A DNA stretch of 14,953 nt from Crenothrix polyspora (GCA_945903675.1 CAMDOP010000047.1:1-14953), one strand, 5' to 3'. Shown: positions 1 to 7,568, counted from the first letter of the stretch. The notes: a model not told the origin generated them from the sequence alone. Program-made: numbers and translations.

Positions 1-1762
1 GTTCTTTTTGTTCAGCTTTATGTTTTTCTTGAGTTTGGGAAATGTTTTTTTTCTGCTCAGCCAAGGCTGATGTCTCTTGCTCAAGCAGGATTAATTTTTG
101 TTTCAAGCCTTCTATTGCAGACAATCTTTCCAAAGCACCGACCTTTAAAGATAATAACTCTTCATAGTTTTTTTCATCCTTAGTGAGTTCCGCAATCTGC
201 TGTTCCAATTTTTGTTGCTGTTGCTTTTGTTGGCTTAAAGTTTCAACAGTTTTCAGTAAAGCAATTAGTTCAAGCAATTGATGTTCACAATCACTGATCT
301 CGGTCTCTAATTCTTGCGCAGTTTTGATGATAAGATTCGGTTCTAGGGCAGACAAATCTAGTAACAAGCCTGGTAGTTCTAAACGATTAGCAGACAATCG
401 CTGTTCTAATAGTGCGGCAAATGAGCGCAAGGCCGTTTGATCGTTTAGCCCGATCGCATTAGCTTGATCGATGGGTAAACTCAACACTGATTTTGCTAGT
501 AACCGAGTTAAAAAATCAAAGCTGTCGGCTGGCAATAGTTTTTGCAGTTGCAAATAGAGATTGTTGTTGATGCTCTGCAACTGCCGAAGCAGATCGGTTT
601 TTTCTTTACTGATTTTTGCAATCTGTCTATTAATGGCCTCTAAAGATTGCTGTTGCTCGGCATTACCTATGCTACGCACCAACTGGTCACGCTGATCTTG
701 CAAATTTTGTCGCTGTGTTTGTAATTGTGCTACATTGCTGACAAGCAGAAACTCAATGTTGAGCTCTTGATAACGCACTTCAACTTTTTCATGGCCTTTT
801 AACTCAGTCTTAGCTTCAGCACGATCTTCGTAAATGGTTTTCTGGCGATTTTCTAAAGCCTCGGCCTCTTCATCTAAAGCTCGAAGTCCTAGGCGTAGTT
901 GTTCGCTACTGCTGTTGTTGTAGTCCTCCCACTCATTCAAGGCTTTTTCTAGCAAAGGTCGCCAGAGAATAAGCTTGCCGCGTAACACTAAGCGCGAGTG
1001 CTGATTATCTTCCATAGCAGAAATAAGCGCTTGGTTGCGAAACACCGCATCATACTGGGATTTATCGTAGTTAACATCGGCAAAAGACTTATCCCATTCA
1101 CTCTTAAAATCGACATTGCGATCTTGCAAATCGTTTTTAAAGATTTCTAGTAAATAGTTTTTCACTTCCTTACTATCCAATTTATCTAGACGCAAAGTCC
1201 GAGTCAAGATGCGCTGATAAGTTGCCGCCTGCGAGGTAAATTCCAGCGGGAAAATAGTCAAATCAGGATCGTCAGCCCTTTGTTTTTGGCGATTACCATA
1301 TAACAAGGCCCGTAAATCGGCTTGAGGATAAATTTTGGCCGACTTCCCGCATTCGAACAACCTAGCGATTAATTTAGGTTGGGCGACCAGCTTACCATCG
1401 TCCAAGCGGTAATCATCAAGGTCAAGACTACCTTGATAGGCGAAGTATTCATAATCATGGCTCAAGCCTTTGCCAACACAACCTATTACCGCCATACCGG
1501 ATGGCAACAACACTTCTAACAATATATAGGCACTGTTGTCGGGAAAATAAAAGCGCTTGGAGTTTTCGACACTGTGCGCACCAAAATCCATGTGTTGTTT
1601 ATTAAGGATAAGCAGAAACTGCAAGGCATTGATCAAACTTGTTTTGCCGGTATTATTGGGAGCTATAATCGACACTGAATCATCCAGCGGCAATTCGGCG
1701 CGACTGTAACCTGCACTGTTTAATAACACTAATTTTTGAAAGCCATACTGTGCTAGGCTCAA
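1..1762 (-). CDS. jetC/mksB: SMC-like ATPase of a MksFEB/Wadjet complex (MksB/JetC), C-terminus off window
   Basis: This is the first 587 residues of an SMC-family ATPase, the motor of a DNA-loop-extruding complex that acts on chromosomal or plasmid DNA. The start is a TTG (1762-1760) that overlaps the preceding stop as TTGA. It has a perfect AAGGAGG 7 bases upstream (1770-1776), and no in-frame ATG fits better. An N-terminal ATPase head carries a P-loop at residues 34-41 (APNNTGKT), in which the first Walker A glycine is alanine. From about residue 230 the sequence becomes Gln/Glu/Leu-rich coiled coil. It is interrupted at about 400-475 by a non-coil segment that may be the hinge, and then resumes as coil. 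The signature and Walker B motifs would lie beyond the left edge. The gene context (small partner and kleisin upstream) supports MksB/JetC over RecN, SbcC or RecF-type ATPases. I cannot tell plain condensin from defence system here. Confidence 0.85.
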   Translation of the reverse strand, partial: MSLAQYGFQKLVLLNSAGYSRAELPLDDSVSIIAPNNTGKTSLINALQFLLILNKQHMDFGAHSVENSKRFYFPDNSAYILLEVLLPSGMAVIGCVGKGLSHDYEYFAYQGSLDLDDYRLDDGKLVAQPKLIARLFECGKSAKIYPQADLRALLYGNRQKQRADDPDLTIFPLEFTSQAATYQRILTRTLRLDKLDSKEVKNYLLEIFKNDLQDRNVDFKSEWDKSFADVNYDKSQYDAVFRNQALISAMEDNQHSRLVLRGKLILWRPLLEKALNEWEDYNNSSSEQLRLGLRALDEEAEALENRQKTIYEDRAEAKTELKGHEKVEVRYQELNIEFLLVSNVAQLQTQRQNLQDQRDQLVRSIGNAEQQQSLEAINRQIAKISKEKTDLLRQLQSINNNLYLQLQKLLPADSFDFLTRLLAKSVLSLPIDQANAIGLNDQTALRSFAALLEQRLSANRLELPGLLLDLSALEPNLIIKTAQELETEISDCEHQLLELIALLKTVETLSQQKQQQQKLEQQIAELTKDEKNYEELLSLKVGALERLSAIEGLKQKLILLEQETSALAEQKKNISQTQEKHKAEQKE

Positions 1763-2322
1763 AGCTTATCCTCCTTAAGGTCGTCTTTAATATGATCAGT
1801 GCGCTCAGCTTGAGCCAGTTCTTCAAACAAATCTAGGTAACGATGTATTGCGGGCAACAGATAATAAGCATCGTCATCAACACTCAGAAAGCCGACACGC
1901 GCCGCACTGTCTAAAATATCTGTTAGCGTTTTAGAAGTATTTATTTCTTCGGCTTCGAATAGCGCGGTGTACTGCTGCCAAAGTTTGTCTATTAAGCTAG
2001 TATCAAGTCGCCATTGTTGAAACTGAAATAAATGCAAACCTTGATCTGCTTGATATTCAAACAGCAGCATGATCAATAAGGCAAGGCGACGGGTAAGTTT
2101 GCCCGTATAAGAACTAGCTAACTCGGTTTTAAAATAGGCAAAACCTCGACCATCCACTACCAATATAAAACCCAGTGCAGTAAACAGAGCTTCATAATGG
2201 CTCTGAAAGCTCTCCAGCTCCACCCAAAGCTCAGTATCTTTTAAGCGATTTAAATGAGCACCAGAACTTAACAGTTTAAAGAGCGGCTGTAACTGGGTCA
2301 AAGCAGTAAAATCAATGGTCAT
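1759..2322 (-). CDS. jetB/mksE: MksE/JetB-like SMC-complex subunit
   Basis: This 187-aa protein has the size and position of the MksE/JetB (DUF4194-like) subunit, a winged-helix protein that dimerises and bridges kleisin and SMC heads. It is mostly helical, with a beta-wing-like stretch around residues 50-68 (FILVVDGRGFAYF) that resembles the winged-helix wing of the family. A Lys/Asp/Glu-rich tail follows. Its ATG overlaps the kleisin stop (ATGA, 2319-2322) and its TGA overlaps the ATPase TTG start (TTGA, 1759-1762). All three genes are therefore likely translationally coupled and made in fixed ratio. No clear Shine-Dalgarno precedes this start, which fits coupling. Family assignment rests on gene order, length and fold pattern rather than a diagnostic motif. 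Confidence 0.75.
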   Translation of the reverse strand: MTIDFTALTQLQPLFKLLSSGAHLNRLKDTELWVELESFQSHYEALFTALGFILVVDGRGFAYFKTELASSYTGKLTRRLALLIMLLFEYQADQGLHLFQFQQWRLDTSLIDKLWQQYTALFEAEEINTSKTLTDILDSAARVGFLSVDDDAYYLLPAIHRYLDLFEELAQAERTDHIKDDLKEDKL

Positions 2323-3563
2323 AAGGAGGTAAGCGCTTGGCGGTGGTGTCTAATCGCAACTTGCTTGAGAGCAATACGCGTTTCTAGTAAATCAGGAGTT
2401 GCGGTAATGTCAGGTAAGCGCATGAAGCTATGATAAAGCCTTAATAAAGTAATGTCCTGATAGTCACTGTAGTGATCGGCCAACCAACGCATCAAATCAG
2501 GTAGCGGTAGGCTCTTATAAAAGTGCTGGCGTATGGCAACTTCATCAATGTGTTCCAGTTGAATCTGCGTATCCTCAGCTATCAGTTCTGGAAATTCAAC
2601 CGCTTTAGGCTGATAGTGACGCACTTGTTCCATCAAGGTCAATAATTCTGGGCCTATAGCAACCGAGATCAAACGTTCTTTACGCCATATTGGCAAGCAC
2701 TGCTGCGGAAAGGTTTTGCGCAAACCTTTTTTACGCACCTCACCTAGTAATTGTCCGATCGCAGCACTGAGATGATTATGACGACGTAGTTCTTCTCTAA
2801 GTGGCATCAAGGTATTGGTACACTGCTTCAGGGCTACAAGTCCAGCTTGCCGCAACTCTTTAACTCTAAAGCCTATTTGCCGCAACAAACGCTGATGACT
2901 GTATAAGCCACCTTGTACCGCCAATTGCTGAGCCAATGCGCCTAATACGCTTTCAGCTTCCTCTAGTAACGGATAAAAACTTCCACCCGCACCAGTATCC
3001 ATCAATTCTGTCATAGGCAGTACATAACGATCATAAGCGTCTAGCACTTCCCTATAGCGAGTAGACAATGGCATGCGCTCATCAGCAGCTTTAGCACGTT
3101 CGGCAATATCTTGGATGGCATGGGTATCTTGATCTAATTGTTGCAAGATTTGGCGTAGTTGATTATCTATACGCACAGCGCCTTGTTGTAAAGCTGCCAT
3201 ATCTCGATTCTGCATCGCTTGATGCAATTGATCCAGACCGACTTTAATATCAATAATTCTAGCTTTTAAAATTTCCGATAAGCCCAGCTCATGTTCATGC
3301 AACAAGCTGCCGACAAATTGACGGACGTTTTCATTAAGTTGCAAAGTATTACTGTGCGACATTTGAATCAACAATTCGGCATTGACCAATTGTTGTAAGC
3401 GCTCTAGCCATTGCGCGGCTGACTCGTGCACATAGATTTTTTCCATTAGCACTAGCAGCTCATCTCTTTCATAAGCGATATGATCACGACCTAGCAGCAT
3501 GATACGTTCTATCACGTCCCAGTGTTTTTCTAAAGCTCGAACTAAGCTACGAGGATTGATCAT
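2319..3563 (-). CDS. jetA/mksF: Kleisin-like subunit of MksFEB/Wadjet complex (MksF/JetA)
   Basis: This 414-aa protein is the first gene of the operon and occupies the slot of the MksF/JetA kleisin, which closes the SMC ring and loads the small partner. The N-terminal ~95 residues look like a winged-helix domain (helices around 20-60, then a strand-like segment ending in the LQLNENVRQFV region). A long, charged, Gln-rich helical middle follows (about 95-330). The C-terminal ~70 residues form a second compact helical domain that would contact an SMC head. Many Arg/Lys residues cluster around 225-300, consistent with DNA contact, though this is inference. Length fits MksF (roughly 400-450 aa) and is a little short for some JetA proteins. 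No strong ribosome-binding site precedes the ATG at 3563-3561. The far end of a MITE lies only 31 bp upstream. Confidence 0.75.
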   Translation of the reverse strand: MINPRSLVRALEKHWDVIERIMLLGRDHIAYERDELLVLMEKIYVHESAAQWLERLQQLVNAELLIQMSHSNTLQLNENVRQFVGSLLHEHELGLSEILKARIIDIKVGLDQLHQAMQNRDMAALQQGAVRIDNQLRQILQQLDQDTHAIQDIAERAKAADERMPLSTRYREVLDAYDRYVLPMTELMDTGAGGSFYPLLEEAESVLGALAQQLAVQGGLYSHQRLLRQIGFRVKELRQAGLVALKQCTNTLMPLREELRRHNHLSAAIGQLLGEVRKKGLRKTFPQQCLPIWRKERLISVAIGPELLTLMEQVRHYQPKAVEFPELIAEDTQIQLEHIDEVAIRQHFYKSLPLPDLMRWLADHYSDYQDITLLRLYHSFMRLPDITATPDLLETRIALKQVAIRHHRQALTSL

Positions 3564-3594
3564 AGGGTGTTATAAAGTAATAAGATGTGCTCAA

Positions 3595-3795
3595 GGCTAT
3601 CAACGTAAGTCGGTACAGTTTAGCTTAAACGCTCATTTTTAAACAGGACTCTCCTAAGCGCAGACAAAGGGCGAAGGGCTAAAGGCGAAGAGTTCAGCCT
3701 AGCATCTGCGCCTTAAATTGCTAGCCTCCTAGACTTAATCTTTCGCCCTGAGCCTTTCGTCTACGCTCAAACTGTCCAGATTTAAGTTCGAAGCC
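3595..3795. repeat. MITE-like long-hairpin repeat, copy 1
   Basis: This 201-bp non-coding element shares two blocks with a copy at 6188-6374: a 22-base block around AGCGCAGACAAAGGGCGA and a 19-base block around GCTAGCCTCCTAGACTTA. Its two ends are imperfect inverted repeats (3595-3621 against 3769-3795, 20 of 27 matching without gaps). The interior is also largely self-complementary, so the whole element could fold into one long hairpin. It fills most of the 367-bp gene-free gap between the divergent jetA and ylqF genes. It encodes no protein, so any movement would depend on a transposase elsewhere. Confidence 0.75.
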
Positions 3796-3930
3796 TGATT
3801 ATCGCATTCTTAATGGGTTTTTCTACTTTTAAAAGCTGCAATCTGGTATTGTGTGAGTCAAAATTCTGTTTTAGTGTGTCATGCTTCTTACACACTACCT
3901 CCAACATTCTCTTATTCTATATAAAATATT

Positions 3931-4851
3931 ATGCTTATTCAGTGGTACCCCGGTCACATGCACAAGGCCAGCAAAGAAATCAAAGAAACGTTACATCAAG
4001 TTGATTTGATGATTGAAGTGATCGATGCACGCATTCCCTTTAGCAGTCAAAACCCCATGCTTAGCCAGATACGTGGTAACAAACCTTGTATCAAAGTACT
4101 CAGTAAAAGTGATCTTGCTGACCCCGTAATTACCGACCTATGGCAAACATATTTAGAACAAGAACAAAATGTTAAAACTATAGCGGTTACGGTAGATCAG
4201 CCTGACAAGATTCGCCAACTGACAGACTTATGTCACAAAATGGTACCTAACAAGGGCTCGGGTGATAAACCCATACATACCTTAATAATGGGTATACCCA
4301 ATGTCGGTAAATCTACGCTGATTAATATCTTAGCCGGCAGAATGATTGCTAAAACCGGTAACGAACCGGCTATCACCAAAATGCAGCAACGCATCGATAT
4401 TGGCAACGGTATTATTTTAGTCGACACTCCTGGATTGTTATGGCCGAATGTAGAAAATAAAAACAGTGGCTTTAGATTAGCAACCACCGGCGCTATTAAA
4501 GATACCGCCATAAGCCATGACCATATTGCTTATTTTGCCGCTGAATACCTGCTAACGCATTATCCTGAAGCCGTTAAAACACGTTATGAGTTAAAGCAAT
4601 TGCCAGAAACAGAGCATCAATTGTTAGAAGCCATAGGACGCAGTCGCGGCTGTTTACGTTCAGGTAACCGCATTGATATGGACAGAGTGTCTAAAATATT
4701 TTTAACCGAATTACGTGCCGGTATGATTTGTAGACTCAGCCTTGAAACCCCACCGATGATGGAAGAAGAGCTGATAGAAGTCGGCATTATTCGTGAACAA
4801 AAAGCCGCTAAGAAATTAGCGCGCAAACAAAAGGTATTGGGATCTAATTGA
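3931..4851 (+). CDS. ylqF: Ribosome biogenesis GTPase YlqF/RbgA
   Basis: This 306-aa protein belongs to the circularly permuted YlqF/RbgA GTPases, cytoplasmic factors for late large-subunit ribosome assembly. The start begins with the family hallmark QWYPGHM at residues 4-10, which supports the ATG at 3931; the Shine-Dalgarno is weak. The GTPase motifs come in the permuted order. G4 is first (SKSD, residues 58-61), then G1 (GIPNVGKS, 121-128), a G2 region with the conserved threonine, and G3 (DTPG, 165-168). A helical C-terminal ANTAR-like RNA-binding domain follows and ends in a Lys/Arg-rich tail. G4 is normally NKxD; the Asn is Ser here, one base away (AGT for AAT). The gene stands alone, divergent from the SMC operon. 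Identification is secure. Confidence 0.95.
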   Translation: MLIQWYPGHMHKASKEIKETLHQVDLMIEVIDARIPFSSQNPMLSQIRGNKPCIKVLSKSDLADPVITDLWQTYLEQEQNVKTIAVTVDQPDKIRQLTDLCHKMVPNKGSGDKPIHTLIMGIPNVGKSTLINILAGRMIAKTGNEPAITKMQQRIDIGNGIILVDTPGLLWPNVENKNSGFRLATTGAIKDTAISHDHIAYFAAEYLLTHYPEAVKTRYELKQLPETEHQLLEAIGRSRGCLRSGNRIDMDRVSKIFLTELRAGMICRLSLETPPMMEEELIEVGIIREQKAAKKLARKQKVLGSN

Positions 4852-4983
4852 TAGTGGATGGTAGGTAATGATAGCGTAGACTGATTGTACAACTTACAAA
4901 ACTTTGAGTTTTTTAAAGAGATACAGAAAGACAACTTATATTTATATACAATATACTTTTTCCAGTTTATTTAATAACTAACT

Positions 4984-5220
4984 ATGCCAACCATCTTAAG
5001 AATCGGATGTTTTCGTTTCCACTTTTATTCCAATGAAGGAAATGAGCCCGCTCATATACATGTGCGCTGTGCTGATGGGGAATGTAAGTTTTGGTTAGAG
5101 CCAGTTCTTTTAGCGAATAATCGAGGGGTTTCTCCTCATGACTTGCGAGAGATAGAACGGCATGTATTTGAAAACAAGAAACTACTTTTGGATAATTATA
5201 ATGAATACCACAATTTATAA
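4984..5220 (+). CDS. DUF4160 domain protein
   Basis: This 78-aa protein matches DUF4160. The family signature is the FHFYSNEGNEPAHIHV stretch (residues 12-27), with paired histidines at 24 and 26. A hydrophobic strand and a helical tail rich in Glu and Asn follow. The function of the family is not established. These genes are usually found directly before a DUF2442 gene, as here, and the pairing resembles small toxin-antitoxin-like or accessory modules. Its 3' end overlaps the next gene by 20 bp. An AT-rich stretch upstream (about 4936-4960, with TATACAATAT-like sequence) could hold its promoter, but I cannot define boxes with confidence. Confidence 0.8.
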   Translation: MPTILRIGCFRFHFYSNEGNEPAHIHVRCADGECKFWLEPVLLANNRGVSPHDLREIERHVFENKKLLLDNYNEYHNL

Positions 5221-5470
5221 TTCAGAATCTGCTGCTATTAAAGCATGGGCAGAAAAAAGAGTCATTTACATTGAACTCACTGACGGCAGAATTTTTGGCT
5301 TCCCTGCTGATCGATTTCTTTTGTTAAGTCTAGCATCTGATGAGCAACTTAAAGACGTAACAATTGAAGTTGGTGGTTATGCGCTAAGATGGGATGAATT
5401 GGATGAAGATTTAACGATCAATGGCATAGTCGCTGGGCGATTTCAGTTACCTTTGCCTCGGGCAGCATAA
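5201..5470 (+). CDS. DUF2442 domain protein
   Basis: This 89-aa protein matches DUF2442. It has a short strand-rich N-terminus (YIELTDGRIFGFPADRF, about residues 25-41), a polar linker, and the conserved C-terminal WDELDEDLTINGIVAGR segment near residues 66-82. I chose the ATG at 5201, inside the DUF4160 gene. An in-frame ATG at 5162 would add 13 residues (MYLKTRNYFWIII) that look like read-through of the upstream gene. The 20-bp overlap implies coupled translation. DUF2442 proteins are often described as possible DNA-binding partners of DUF4160 proteins; that role is not shown by this sequence. Nothing follows on this strand for more than 1 kb. Confidence 0.8.
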   Translation: MNTTIYNSESAAIKAWAEKRVIYIELTDGRIFGFPADRFLLLSLASDEQLKDVTIEVGGYALRWDELDEDLTINGIVAGRFQLPLPRAA

Positions 5471-5786
5471 ACGATTTTCTTGCCCACTCAATACAGCACT
5501 GCCCACAGTTAAGTAATCTGAGCTTGGAGAAGATTACTATTTTATAAACTTAATGGCAGTGACGCTATACAGGGTAAAAACATCAAAGAATAGGCTATAC
5601 AGCTTTTGTTTGCCGTTGACAGTCTACGTAGAAAAGCCACAAAGGCACTAGAAAAATTCTTAAAATCACGCAATGAAGCAAAAAAACACGGGATTCTAAG
5701 GCGATTAACTCGCAATCGGTGACTCTCCATTGGGATTCGTCACCTCAAGATTCCAAACTCAGCCAGCACGAATCCCAATCACCTAG
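5471..5786. other. Gene-free stretch with a possible decayed reading frame and a 12-bp inverted repeat
   Basis: No convincing gene lies here. One plus-strand frame is open from 5594 to a TGA at 5720-5722 (42 codons). It reads as a basic, alpha-helical C-terminus (…SLRRKATKALEKFLK…RNEAKKHGILRRL…), preceded by an in-frame TAG at 5591-5593 and a further open segment. It may be the eroded tail of an old gene, but it has no start and no recognised family. A perfect 12-bp inverted repeat, ATTGGGATTCGT (5729-5740) against its complement at 5768-5779, follows and could form a hairpin with a 27-base loop. Confidence 0.4.
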
Positions 5787-6180
5787 GCTTGATTGCGCTT
5801 CAAAAGTATTGAAGCGGCCATTCTAAAGCTCAAGATGTGCAATCTGCTCCATCAAAATGGGCTTCGATAGCTCAAAAAGTGCCGTTAAAACATATTTTGT
5901 GGCGATTTCTGATTAAACGAATCGGAATCTTGTCGGCTAAGTTTCGATTCGTCTCTACTTGATTGCGATTTTTCCTTGCTTGATTGCAATTCACCGATGC
6001 CTTATTGCGATTCGAAAATGACCAATCGGCCATTCTAAAGCTCATGATCTGCAATCAACGCCATCAAAATGGGCAACGTTAGTGTAAGCAGTGCTGTTAA
6101 ATCATTATTTGTGGCGAGTTCTGGTTAAACAATTCAGAAGTTTGTCGGCCAAGTTCCGCTTCTATCTTGCTTGATTTGCC
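5787..6180. repeat. Two-copy direct repeat with 212-bp period and 21-bp sub-repeats
   Basis: Two diverged direct copies start with GGCCATTCTAAAGCTCA at 5816 and 6028, a period of 212 bp. Both continue with shared blocks such as CCATCAAAATGGGC, TTTGTGGCGA and a segment reading TTGTCGGC(T/C)AAGTT, over about 155 bp each. Between them is a degenerate 21-bp tandem array at 5956-5976, 5977-5997 and 5998-6018, built on CTTGATTGCGATT. Related single units sit before copy A (near 5788) and at the end of copy B (near 6165). I see no coding potential. Minus-strand frames through it are open only because of the repeat composition. Confidence 0.75.
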
Positions 6181-6187
6181 TTCTGCG

Positions 6188-6374
6188 GCTACCAACTTAA
6201 GACAAAATGGTTTAGCTTGAATTTCACTTTTAGATAAGGTTCTACTAAGCGCAGACAAAGGGCGAATGGTTAAGTCTAGTATCTGGCATGCCCTAAGATG
6301 CTAGCCTCCTAGACTTAGTCTTTAACCCTGTGCCTTTCGTCTGTGCTGATACTGTCTCATTTTAAGTTGGTAGC
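6188..6374. repeat. MITE-like long-hairpin repeat, copy 2
   Basis: This 187-bp element has perfect 13-bp terminal inverted repeats, GCTACCAACTTAA (6188-6200) and its complement (6362-6374). Its interior is strongly palindromic; for example TAAGTCTAG at 6271-6279 pairs with 6309-6317. It is in the same orientation as copy 1 (3595-3795) and shares long identical blocks with it. The two copies bracket ylqF and the DUF4160/DUF2442 pair. The remaining 276 bp up to the next gene (6375-6650) hold only a short hairpin, AGGGTT(caatt)AACCCT at 6550-6566, and otherwise nothing I can name. Confidence 0.8.
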
Positions 6375-6650
6375 ATATATTTACTAGCATAGGCGAGAAA
6401 CAGACTTTCGGCTTAAGCTGCTTATTTTAAATAGTAGTGTTTTGTAGGTACTTATACGAATAGTATTTATTTTAAAAAACAATATAGTTAGGTACAACGC
6501 TTGGTTTTATCAGCCACTCATTCAAAAGCACTCTGCTTAAAGAATCGATAGGGTTCAATTAACCCTCATGGCTTTGATAATCAAGCGTTAACTAAAGGGG
6601 CATTCGTCCTCTTAATATGAGCTACCCACTTAATTCACAGGAGCATTACT

Positions 6651-7295
6651 ATGCAAGCCAAACTTATTACGACCTTCGATAGTCTGAGCGAGCCAGATTT
6701 TCTAGCTAAGTCAGGTACTATTGTGAGTAGCTTAACCGCCAATCCTAATTATCCTGAACCTTGTATGGTACAAGTTCCCAGCTTAACGCAATTAAGCGCT
6801 GCCTATAGCACTTATCTAGACGGCTATCATGCCGCCCTCAGCCATGACAGCCTTAAAATAGCCCTGCGTAAAAGCGCAAGGCTAACACTAACCGAATTAT
6901 TAAAACGCTTAATCCCTTACCTGGAATTAGTAGCACAAGGCGATACACATATACTCGCCACCAGCGGCTATGACTTACGCAAAGATGTAGTGCGCGGTGG
7001 TAGCGACTACATCTTAGCTGCACCCAATGATTTTCGGGTTGCCCATGGCGCAAAAAGCGGTAGCTTTGACATTCACATTGCCAAACTACCAGGTGCCGGC
7101 AGTTATGAAGTGCAAATCACCGAAAACGATCCTGCGATCGAAGCCAACTGGCGTCATGCCATGTCCTCATTAACCGCCAGCCATATTCTGTTAGAAGGCC
7201 TGACACCCGGAAAAGCTTATTGGGTGCGGGTACGCGGTATCGGTACTGCGGGTGCAGGCGTATGGACAGAGCCGGTTAATTTGATTGTTGATTGA
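6651..7295 (+). CDS. Fibronectin type III domain protein
   Basis: This 214-aa protein has two parts. The N-terminal ~115 residues form an Ala/Leu-rich helical region of the kind LTANPNYPEP … YLDGYHAAL … LTELLKRLIPYLELVAQGD … SGYDLRK, ending in a GYDLRK turn. Residues about 127-214 look like one fibronectin type III domain, with paired strands and the typical GLTPGKAYWVRVRGIGTAGAGVWTEPV ending. No signal peptide is visible at the N-terminus, so it may stay in the cytoplasm or be exported by another route. The ATG at 6651 has a good AGGAG 8 bases upstream. The fold call on the C-terminal half is reasonably safe. The function is unknown, and FN3 domains usually mediate binding. Confidence 0.7.
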   Translation: MQAKLITTFDSLSEPDFLAKSGTIVSSLTANPNYPEPCMVQVPSLTQLSAAYSTYLDGYHAALSHDSLKIALRKSARLTLTELLKRLIPYLELVAQGDTHILATSGYDLRKDVVRGGSDYILAAPNDFRVAHGAKSGSFDIHIAKLPGAGSYEVQITENDPAIEANWRHAMSSLTASHILLEGLTPGKAYWVRVRGIGTAGAGVWTEPVNLIVD

Positions 7296-7330
7296 GGTGG
7301 AGAAAAATTCATCTCATTTTATGGAGCCTA

Positions 7331-7413
7331 GTAGGTTGGGCTAACGGCTCTATCGTTAACCCAACATTTCCACATGAAGATGTTGGGTTGCGAAAAGATG
7401 CAACCCAACCTAC
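7331..7413. repeat. GTAGGTTGGG cruciform repeat
   Basis: This is an 83-bp nested palindrome. The outer arms are GTAGGTTGGG (7331-7340) and its complement (7404-7413). The inner arms are AACCCAACAT (7358-7367) and its complement (7380-7389). All arms carry the same CCCAAC core, so alternative foldings are possible. Repeats with GTAGGTTGGGTT cores are widespread between genes in many bacteria. This one lies after the FN3 gene. Confidence 0.75.
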
Positions 7414-7466
7414 GCGACTCCGACCCCGTTATTTCTAGCCCAACATGTCTTACCAAATTTATTTTT

Positions 7467-7525
7467 AGGCCGTGTCACCTTCAAGGTGGCCTATATTAAC
7501 CCGCGTTAAGCGGTTCTTATTTTTT
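7467..7525 (+). terminator. Two hairpins plus T-run before the PEP-CTERM gene (terminator or leader attenuator)
   Basis: The first hairpin has AGGC/GCCT and CACCTT/AAGGTG arms (7467-7492). The second has an AACC(C)GC arm, a GTTAA loop and GCGGTT (7498-7515), and is followed by CTTATTTTT. The second fits a weak intrinsic terminator on the plus strand. It may end the FN3 transcript, or, lying 44 bp before the next start, act in the leader of the PEP-CTERM gene. Confidence 0.45.
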
Positions 7526-7568
7526 GACCTGGGGCTCTGCCGTAGGTTATAAACTTTAGGTGAATATT

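Noticed and set aside
3813..4004. 63-codon plus-strand frame overlapping the start of ylqF
   Set aside because: It runs through the promoter region and then the first part of ylqF in another frame. It has no family likeness, and ylqF is certain.
4900..4920. Weak hairpin with T-run after ylqF as a terminator
   Set aside because: The stem is five A/T-rich pairs with a three-base loop, too weak to call.
4233..4934. Minus-strand open frames inside and just past ylqF
   Set aside because: They are antisense shadows of a secure gene, with no ribosome-binding site or recognisable domains.
5542..5730. 62-codon minus-strand frame
   Set aside because: It has no start signal or protein-like pattern. 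The opposite strand reads more like an eroded coding tail, and neither is convincing.
5872..6054. Minus-strand frame rich in Asn-Arg-Asn repeats
   Set aside because: The repetitive peptide is a by-product of the TTGATTGC DNA repeats, and the same frame is not kept in the second 212-bp copy.
5787..6180. CRISPR array
   Set aside because: The 21-bp units are contiguous and degenerate with no unique spacers, and no cas gene is present.
7467..7568. Known riboswitch class before the PEP-CTERM gene
   Set aside because: I could not match conserved elements of any riboswitch I know, so only hairpins and a possible terminator are reported.
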